A program made the translations under genes and the position numbers. Below, piece by piece: positions 58,963 to 64,000 of a stretch of DNA of 64,000 nucleotides. This stretch comes from Streptomyces griseocarneus (GTDB lineage: Bacteria; Actinomycetota; Actinomycetes; Streptomycetales; Streptomycetaceae), in NCBI GenBank assembly GCA_003674045.1, contig PENC01000007.1, forward strand, positions 1-64,000, in the 5' to 3' direction. Position 1 is the stretch's first letter; the number at the start of each line of letters is the position of its first letter. The notes under the pieces were generated by a model. It was not told the origin of the DNA. It made no database searches and worked only from the letters and a program-made list of their open reading frames with translations.

Positions 58963-59970
58963 ATGGCAACCCGTGCCGTCGCCCGTCGTAAGACCGCCGA
59001 GAAGGGCGCCGAAGGGGCAAGCGGTGTCCGCCTCTCGAACGGGGAGATCGCCGACCGCGACCTGGTCGGGATGTACCTCGACGAGATCGCACGCACACCG
59101 CTCCTCGACGCGGCCGAGGAGGTCGAGCTCTCGCAGACCATCGAGGCGGGCGTCTACGCCCAGCAGATCCTCGACGGCGCCATCGAGGACGGGGAGGCCA
59201 AGGCAGCGGGCGCGGACCGCGTGGAGCTGGAGGCGATAGCCGCCGAAGGAGCCCGCGCGAAGGACGTCTTCATCAAGTCCAACCTGCGCCTCGTCGTGGC
59301 CGTCGCCCGGCGCTACCCGCGCAGCGGCCTGCCCCTGCTCGACCTGATCCAGGAGGGCAACGCGGGTCTGGTGCGCGCGGTCGAGAAGTTCGACTACACC
59401 AAGGGTTTCAAGTTCTCGACGTACGCCACGTGGTGGATCCGCCAGGCGATCACCCGGTCCATCGCCGACCAGTCCCGTACGATCCGGCTGCCCGTCCACC
59501 TCGTGGAGGAGCTGGGCCGCATCCGCCGTGTCCAGCGCGAGTTCAACCGGGAGAACGGCCGCGACCCCGAGCCCGCCGAGATCGCCGCGGAGCTGGACAC
59601 CACCCCGGCCCGCGTCAGTGACGTCCTCGACTGGGCCCGCGATCCGGTCAGTCTCAACATGTCCGTCGACGACGAGGGCGAGACCCAGTTCGGCGACCTG
59701 CTGGAGGACACCTCCGCCGTGTCGCCCGAGCAGTCCGTGATCGCCCTGCTGCGCAGCGAGGAGCTGGAGGAGCTCATCGGCCGCCTCGACCAGCGCACCG
59801 CCTCCATCATCAAGGCGCGCTACGGCATCGACGACGGGCGCGAGCGCACCCTCACCGAGGTCGGCAAGCAGCACGGCCTCACGCGCGAGCGCATCCGCCA
59901 GATCGAGAAGCACGCCCTGCTGGAGCTGAAGAAGATGGCTCACGCGACCGGTTTCGACGAGGCCGCGTAA
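58963..59970 (+). CDS. hrdD: RNA polymerase sigma factor HrdD (group 2, sigma-70)
   Basis: 335 residues, ATG behind AAGGGAG. MATRAVARRK at the start and DRDLVGMYLDEIARTPLLD are as I remember HrdD. Regions 1.2, 2 (NLRLVVAVARRYPRSG, STYATWWIRQAITRSIADQS), 3 and 4 (TLTEVGKQHGLTRERIRQIEKHAL) are complete. The recognition regions are almost those of the principal sigma HrdB, but the long N-terminus of HrdB is absent. HrdD is non-essential and stress-induced. The SigR promoter upstream supports both the name and the role. A terminator follows. Confidence 0.9.
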   Translation: MATRAVARRKTAEKGAEGASGVRLSNGEIADRDLVGMYLDEIARTPLLDAAEEVELSQTIEAGVYAQQILDGAIEDGEAKAAGADRVELEAIAAEGARAKDVFIKSNLRLVVAVARRYPRSGLPLLDLIQEGNAGLVRAVEKFDYTKGFKFSTYATWWIRQAITRSIADQSRTIRLPVHLVEELGRIRRVQREFNRENGRDPEPAEIAAELDTTPARVSDVLDWARDPVSLNMSVDDEGETQFGDLLEDTSAVSPEQSVIALLRSEELEELIGRLDQRTASIIKARYGIDDGRERTLTEVGKQHGLTRERIRQIEKHALLELKKMAHATGFDEAA

Positions 59971-60010
59971 GCGGCATGCTCGTGGACGCGGCGCGTCCTT
60001 CCGAGAGACC

Positions 60011-60047
60011 GGGCCCCGGCGCCACCCCCCCTGCGCCGGGGCCCTTT
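60011..60047. terminator. Terminator after hrdD
   Basis: A 12-bp perfect stem GGGCCCCGGCGC / GCGCCGGGGCCC with a 10-nt loop and TTTC after it. It lies between convergent genes. Confidence 0.9.
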
Positions 60048-61024
60048 CATGTCCCCATGGGATGTGGCGCCGCGGCCCGTGAGATGCGGGCGCCCAGCTC
60101 CGCCAGGTGGTCCACCAGCTCCCTCGGCTCGTGCGCCTCGAATTCGCAGTCGATCAGCGCCAGCCGGAAGGCCACCCACTCCAGCGAGTCGGAGGTCGTG
60201 AAGTCCAGCCGGCACCGGTCCTCGCCGACGGGCACGGGCGTGGCGAGCGCGCTCGGGACGCGTGCCGCCACGAACTCCGCGGGCGCGTGCAGCGTGGCCA
60301 CGACGCGGTACGTCGGCTGGAGCCGCGACATGGAGCGGCTCATGAACTCGGCCGCGTCCGCCGCGGGCAGCTCGCGCGGCGTGAAGCGCGCGCCCGTGGC
60401 GAACGGCTCGCTGACGCGGTCGACGCGGAACGTACGCCAGTCGTCCCGGTCGATGTCGTACGCCACGAGGTACCAGCGCCGTCCCGTGCTCACCAGCCGG
60501 TGCGGCTCGACCAGCCGCTGGGTCTCGGTGCCGTCGCCCGTGCGGTAGGCGAACCGCAGCCGCTCGTGCCCCGTGGCCGCCGCGGCCATCACGGTGAGCG
60601 TGTGCGGGTCCACGGTCGCGGCGTCACCCCAGGTCAGTGGCACGGTGGCGGCCTGGAGGACGGAGACGCGGTGCCGCAGCCGGGCGGGCAGCACCTGCTC
60701 CAGCTTGGCCAGGGCGCGTACGGACGCCTCCTCGACGCCGTCGACGGCGTGGCCCGCGCCCGCGCGCAGCCCCACGGCGATGGCCACGGCCTCCTCGTCG
60801 TCCAGGACCAGCGGCGGCATGGCCGCCCCGGCCGCCAGCCGGTAGCCGCCGATCGAGCCCATCGTGGCCTGGACGGGATAGCCCAGGTCGCGCAGCCGCT
60901 CGATGTCGCGGCGGATGGTGCGCGTGGTGACGCCGAGGCGCTCGGCCAGCTCGCTGCCGGGCCATTCGCGCGGGGTCTGGAGCAGGGAGAGCAGGGTCAG
61001 CAGCCGTGCCGGGGTGTCGGTCAT
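60047..61024 (-). CDS. WYL-domain transcriptional regulator (DeoR-like HTH)
   Basis: 325 residues. The N-terminal helix-turn-helix (about 5-56: RLLTLLSLLQTPREWPGSEL, TTRTIRRDIERLRDLGYPV) is followed by the WYL ligand domain (about 140-215, with GRRWYLVAYDIDRDDWRTFRVDR) and the C-terminal WCX extension. The actinobacterial family often activates its own divergent neighbour. The neighbour here is a DHA2 exporter 204 bp away, with a 12-bp palindrome 14 bp from this start. The ribosome-binding site is weak (GGGTGAC). Confidence 0.93.
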   Translation of the reverse strand: MTDTPARLLTLLSLLQTPREWPGSELAERLGVTTRTIRRDIERLRDLGYPVQATMGSIGGYRLAAGAAMPPLVLDDEEAVAIAVGLRAGAGHAVDGVEEASVRALAKLEQVLPARLRHRVSVLQAATVPLTWGDAATVDPHTLTVMAAAATGHERLRFAYRTGDGTETQRLVEPHRLVSTGRRWYLVAYDIDRDDWRTFRVDRVSEPFATGARFTPRELPAADAAEFMSRSMSRLQPTYRVVATLHAPAEFVAARVPSALATPVPVGEDRCRLDFTTSDSLEWVAFRLALIDCEFEAHEPRELVDHLAELGARISRAAAPHPMGT

Positions 61025-61037
61025 GTCACCCAGCCTG

Positions 61038-61049
61038 CCAGTGCACTGG
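61038..61049. promoter_or_regulatory. 12-bp palindrome upstream of the WYL gene
   Basis: CCAGTGCACTGG is a perfect palindrome 14 bp upstream of the WYL start codon, in the divergent region shared with the exporter. Confidence 0.4.
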
Positions 61050-61228
61050 GACACGAGCTGTCCTATATGCCCTCTACTGTCGAAGACGTTCCACGCGATG
61101 ACGTCCCGCACGTGTTCCGCACGTTTCGCATGACGGCGTCCATGCGTTTCACGGGTGACGTCCCACGTCGGCCTCGGCCGCTCGTGATCGGCAGCACGTC
61201 CCCCCATGCTCGGAAAGGCCCCGTCTTG

Positions 61229-62719
61229 ATGACCACCGACTCACCACCCGCCGACCGCCGCCGCTGGCTGGCGCTGGCGGTCGTGATGACCGCGTCCTTC
61301 ATGGACCTGGTCGACGTCACCATCGTCAACATCGCGATGCCGAGCATCCAGCGGGACCTCGACGCCTCGTTCAGCGTGCTCCAGTGGCTCGGCGAGGGCT
61401 ACGCGCTCGCGTTCGCGATCGGCCTGATCACCGGCGGACGGCTCGGTGACATCTACGGCCGGAAGAAGATATTCCTGCTGGGCATGGGCGGCTTCACGCT
61501 CGCCTCGATGCTGTGCGGCGTCGTCAGCGACCCGCAGCTGCTGGTCGCGGCACGGGTGCTGCAGGGCCTGATGGGCGCGCTCATGGTGCCGCAGGTGCTG
61601 TCGATCATCCATGTGACGTTCCCGGCGGAGGAGCGGGGCAAGGTCTTCGGCATGTTCGGCGCGATCGTCGGCCTCGGCGCGGTCTCCGGCCCGATGCTGG
61701 GCGCGCTGCTCACCCAGTGGAACATCCTCGGGCTGGAGTGGCGCCCGATCTTCCTGATCAACCTGCCGGTCGGCATCGCGGGCCTGATCCTGGGCCGCCG
61801 CTTCATCGAGGAGTCCAAGGCGCCGCGCGCGCTGAAGCTGGACCTGGTGGGCATGGCCCTGGCCAGCGCCGGCCTGCTGATGCTGCTCTACCCGCTGACG
61901 CAGGGCCGCGAGCACGACTGGCCGGTGTGGGGCTTCGTGTCGATGGCGTGCGCGGTGCCGGTGCTCGGCGCCTTCGTCCTGTACGAGCGCTACAAGTCCC
62001 GCAAGGACGGCTCGCCGCTCGTGGAACTCTCACTGTTCAGGGTCAAGAGCTTCGCCGCGGGCATCGGCGTGCAGCTGACCTTCGGCCTGACCACCGGCAT
62101 CTTCTTCCTGGTCTGGACGTTCTACATGCAGATCGGCCTCGGCTGGTCGGCGCTGCGCGCGGGCCTGACGGGCATCCCGTTCTCGCTCGCGGTCTCCGCG
62201 GCGGCGGGCATGTCGGTCCAGAAGCTGGTCCCGCGCTTCGGCCGCAAGGTGCTCCAGGGCGGCGCCGTGGTGATGGCCGCGGGCATCCTGACGTACATCT
62301 GGGAGGTCGACCGCTACGGCGCGTCCATCGCCTCCTGGCAGATGGCCCTGCCGCTGGTCGTCATGGGCGCGGGCATGGGCCTCATCGTCGCCCCCATCAC
62401 CGACGCCGTCCTCTCCGAGGTCCCGCGCGAACACGCCGGCTCGGCGTCCGGCCTCATCAACACCACGCAGCAGCTGGGCAACGCGATCGGCCTGGGCCTG
62501 GTCTCCGTCGCCTTCTTCGGCGTCGTCGACAAGGCCGACCCGAGGACGCGCGCGGTCGCGGACATCTTCGGCGATGCGTTTACGCGTTCGCTGTGGTGGG
62601 TCGTGGGTGGGCTGGTCGTGGTGTTCGGGTTGATGTTCCTGCTGCCGAAGCGGAAGGCGGTGGCGGTGGCGGCTGCTCCCGCTCCTGCCGAGTCGGAGCG
62701 GGAGCTGGTGACGGCGTAG
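61229..62719 (+). CDS. MFS drug exporter, DHA2 (14-TM) type
   Basis: 496 residues, ATG behind GGAAAGG. TM1 motif MTASFMDLVDVTIVNIAMPSIQ, motif A GGRLGDIYGRKK, motif C LGAVSGPMLGALLTQW. Fourteen hydrophobic segments and an Ala/Pro-rich tail. A proton-coupled multidrug exporter, probably regulated by the divergent WYL protein. A strong terminator with a T-run follows. Confidence 0.95.
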   Translation: MTTDSPPADRRRWLALAVVMTASFMDLVDVTIVNIAMPSIQRDLDASFSVLQWLGEGYALAFAIGLITGGRLGDIYGRKKIFLLGMGGFTLASMLCGVVSDPQLLVAARVLQGLMGALMVPQVLSIIHVTFPAEERGKVFGMFGAIVGLGAVSGPMLGALLTQWNILGLEWRPIFLINLPVGIAGLILGRRFIEESKAPRALKLDLVGMALASAGLLMLLYPLTQGREHDWPVWGFVSMACAVPVLGAFVLYERYKSRKDGSPLVELSLFRVKSFAAGIGVQLTFGLTTGIFFLVWTFYMQIGLGWSALRAGLTGIPFSLAVSAAAGMSVQKLVPRFGRKVLQGGAVVMAAGILTYIWEVDRYGASIASWQMALPLVVMGAGMGLIVAPITDAVLSEVPREHAGSASGLINTTQQLGNAIGLGLVSVAFFGVVDKADPRTRAVADIFGDAFTRSLWWVVGGLVVVFGLMFLLPKRKAVAVAAAPAPAESERELVTA

Positions 62720-62734
62720 GTCGTTTCTTCTGAG

Positions 62735-62781
62735 CGCCGGGTGGGTCGCCGTGAGGGCGGCCTGCCCGGCGTTCGTTTTTC
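62735..62781 (+). terminator. Rho-independent terminator after the exporter gene
   Basis: A 16-bp stem (CGCCGGGTGGGTCGCC / GGCGGCCTGCCCGGCG, with G-T pairs), loop GTGAG, and the run TTCGTTTTT. A close copy of this hairpin lies at 63667-63706. Confidence 0.9.
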
Positions 62782-62875
62782 CTTAGGTGCGGGGGACGGC
62801 CGTAGTGGTACCCACGATCTGCGCCCCTCTTCCGGGTGATGGCGCCAGGGCCGGTTTCGAAGTAGTTTCAAAGTC

Positions 62876-63355
62876 ATGGGGACCGAAAACGCGGCCGTGA
62901 ACTTCTCCGAGCTGGTGAACAAGAACAAGCAGACCCTTGCCCGGCTCCAGGAATCGCCCAGACTGCTCCTGCTCCGCAGGGATGGCGAGGATCTGGTCCT
63001 CACCACTGCGGCGCGGGCCGAGCAGGACCAGACCGTGGTGTCGGCAGCCACCCGGATGCTGGCCGCGATGGCGCGCCGGGAGCCCGGCAGCACGGAACTG
63101 CTCCTCGACATACTGCCGGACGCATTCCCGTGGGTCCGTTTCCTGCCCGAACCCGATCTCCACGCCTTCGCCGTCGAACTGGTCGACACCATGCGTGCCG
63201 CAGACTCGCTCGGCAACAGCGCGTCCGTCGCCCAGTTGCTCATCGCCTGGCAGCACACCGCCGAGATCTACTCCGACCCCGAACTGCTGGCCGCGCTGAC
63301 CCAGGACCACGGCGAAGACTACGGACCGGTGCCAGACCCGCGGAGCGTCGCATGA
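62876..63355 (+). CDS. Phd-like antitoxin candidate
   Basis: 159 residues. NFSELVNKNKQTLARLQESPRLLLLRRDGEDLVL at the N-terminus has the look of the prevent-host-death/YefM fold used for DNA binding by antitoxins. The remaining helical half (VSAATRMLAAMARREPGSTELLLDIL...) would bind the toxin. The stop overlaps the next start (ATGA). There is no ribosome-binding site, and TAGTTT lies 7 nt upstream, so the transcript may be leaderless. The assignment rests on gene pairing and remembered family patterns. Confidence 0.65.
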   Translation: MGTENAAVNFSELVNKNKQTLARLQESPRLLLLRRDGEDLVLTTAARAEQDQTVVSAATRMLAAMARREPGSTELLLDILPDAFPWVRFLPEPDLHAFAVELVDTMRAADSLGNSASVAQLLIAWQHTAEIYSDPELLAALTQDHGEDYGPVPDPRSVA

Positions 63356-63618
63356 CCGCAGGTCGCGGCGACCGCGTCGCGCCCCCGGCACCCGACGGCC
63401 ACTGGGAGGTCCGCTTCGCCGACGCGGCCGCGGCGAAGGGTTGGGAGAGCCTCGCCCAACAGGCCCGGGAGAACACTTACCGCGCCTGGATCACCATGCG
63501 CAGCGCCCCCAGACCTGCCGCAGAGACACCCCCCCGCGAGCCACAGATCGACACTGAGCCAACACGGTCTGGTGCAGCGACTGTGCGGAGTGGGGAATCG
63601 GTCATGTCAGAGATCTGA
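63352..63618 (+). pseudogene. RelE/HigB-like toxin, apparently C-terminally truncated
   Basis: 88 residues starting in the antitoxin stop (ATGA). GDRVAPPAPDGHWEVRFAD then AAKGWESLAQQARENTYRAWITMRSAP match the first 50 residues of Streptomyces RelE-like toxins. In those, as I remember, a segment of about 60 residues follows with HRLKG...QWQYEVTGGGRIWY and a catalytic C-terminus. Here the frame instead gives Thr/Pro-rich sequence and stops. The toxin is therefore probably inactive, while the antitoxin is intact. A search could show that the short form is a family variant. Confidence 0.5.
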
Positions 63619-63666
63619 TCGCCGCTTCGCGAGCAAGAAGTCGGTCGGCACTACCCCAAGTAGGGT

Positions 63667-63706
63667 GCCGGGTGGGTTGCCGTGAGGGTGATCCGCCCGG
63701 CGTTTT
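63667..63706 (+). terminator. Terminator after the toxin-antitoxin pair
   Basis: A stem GCCGGGTGGGTTGCC with GGTGATCCGCCCGGC, loop GTGAG, then GTTTTC. It is a sequence relative of the hairpin at 62735. Confidence 0.75.
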
Positions 63707-63721
63707 CGTCTGCGGGTTGCG

Positions 63722-63762
63722 TTGTGGCTGGTCGCGCCGTTCCCCGCGCCCCTGTTGTGGGC
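63722..63762 (+). repeat. Interspersed intergenic repeat, copy 6
   Basis: TTGTGGCTGGTCGCGCCGTT then CCCCGCGCCCCTG, a diverged copy without the closing GGGGC arm. Confidence 0.55.
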
Positions 63763-64000
63763 CGGGGGCGTTGCCTCCGGGCGGGAACCTGGAACGCGGT
63801 GCGTGCGGGTGATGCGGGTGGGGTGCTGTGCTTCGTGCACCGTCGTTCCAGAACCCCGCCCTCCGGCCCCGCCCCCTCCACCGGTTGTCGGCTGTCCGTA
63901 AGGGGCGCTTCCGACCGCTGTCGGCTGCCCTCGGCGGGCGGTTCCTGTCTTGCCATGCCACCTACGGTCGTCCGGCTCCAGATCTTGTGCCCCGGATGGA

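Larger units (their letters stand above)
63619..64000. other. 382-bp right-end region
   Basis: No credible gene. It holds a terminator (63667-63706), copy 6 of the interspersed repeat (63722-63762) and GC-rich sequence with no strand-consistent codon pattern up to the window edge. Confidence 0.5.

Noticed and set aside
63602..63961. Minus-strand open frame at the right edge
   Set aside because: Arg/Pro/His-rich translation spanning a terminator and an interspersed repeat, with no ribosome-binding site.
1..64000. CRISPR arrays, rRNA genes, PKS/NRPS megasynthases
   Set aside because: No regularly spaced direct repeats with unique spacers, no rRNA sequence, and no modular synthase domains were seen.

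Overview
This window is high-GC actinobacterial DNA and almost certainly comes from a Streptomyces chromosome. The codons end overwhelmingly in G or C. It encodes an HrdD-type sigma factor, XRE/DUF397 pairs, a class F sortase, a PknG-type kinase and an AfsR-like TPR regulator. Intergenic repeats of the GCGCAGTTCCCCGCGCCCC type recur, and several genes appear to be leaderless.

Layout. 0-11.4 kb: the 3' part of a TPR regulator, a Pro-rich membrane protein, an ADP-ribosylglycohydrolase, a DUF397 protein with its XRE partner, a GPP34 protein, a very long DD-carboxypeptidase and a polytopic membrane protein. 11.4-19.3 kb: a tightly coupled minus-strand operon for a trypsin-like protein, a PknG-like kinase, a VWA protein and a five-TM protein fused to a solute-binding domain. 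This looks like a membrane-to-kinase nutrient sensor. 19.7-24.8 kb: a surface protein with a class F sortase, recQ, and a TetR regulator divergent from two small membrane proteins. 24.8-27.8 kb: a divergent oxidosqualene-cyclase-like protein (DCTAE acid motif) coupled to an SDR dehydrogenase.

27.8-36.5 kb is a patchy accessory segment. It holds a frameshifted gene relic, two genes that both lose their 3' ends at one tail-to-tail junction, an aromatic hydroxylase, a methyltransferase, a wHTH protein, and a pair made of a catalytically degenerate tyrosine-recombinase-like protein and a DDE-fold protein. It ends just before tRNA-Arg(CCT). 37-39.5 kb: a two-component system whose kinase has an unusual C-terminal membrane tail.

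39.6-49.7 kb looks like a compact, PKS/NRPS-free biosynthetic locus. It contains 5-aminolevulinate synthase, divergent from GNAT, Gfo/Idh/MocA and glutamine-dependent AsnB genes. Four regulators (ArsR, histidine kinase, response regulator, LysR) and an MFS exporter follow. Streptomycetes normally make haem from glutamyl-tRNA, so an ALA synthase here points to specialised metabolism.

49.7-64 kb: a secreted protein with a repeat-coded N-terminus, an Mrr-nuclease/TerD fusion, an M6 metalloprotease, TetR/MFS, MarR/extradiol dioxygenase and WYL/MFS divergent or paired regulator-effector modules, hrdD with a consensus SigR promoter, and an antitoxin with an apparently truncated toxin at the right end.
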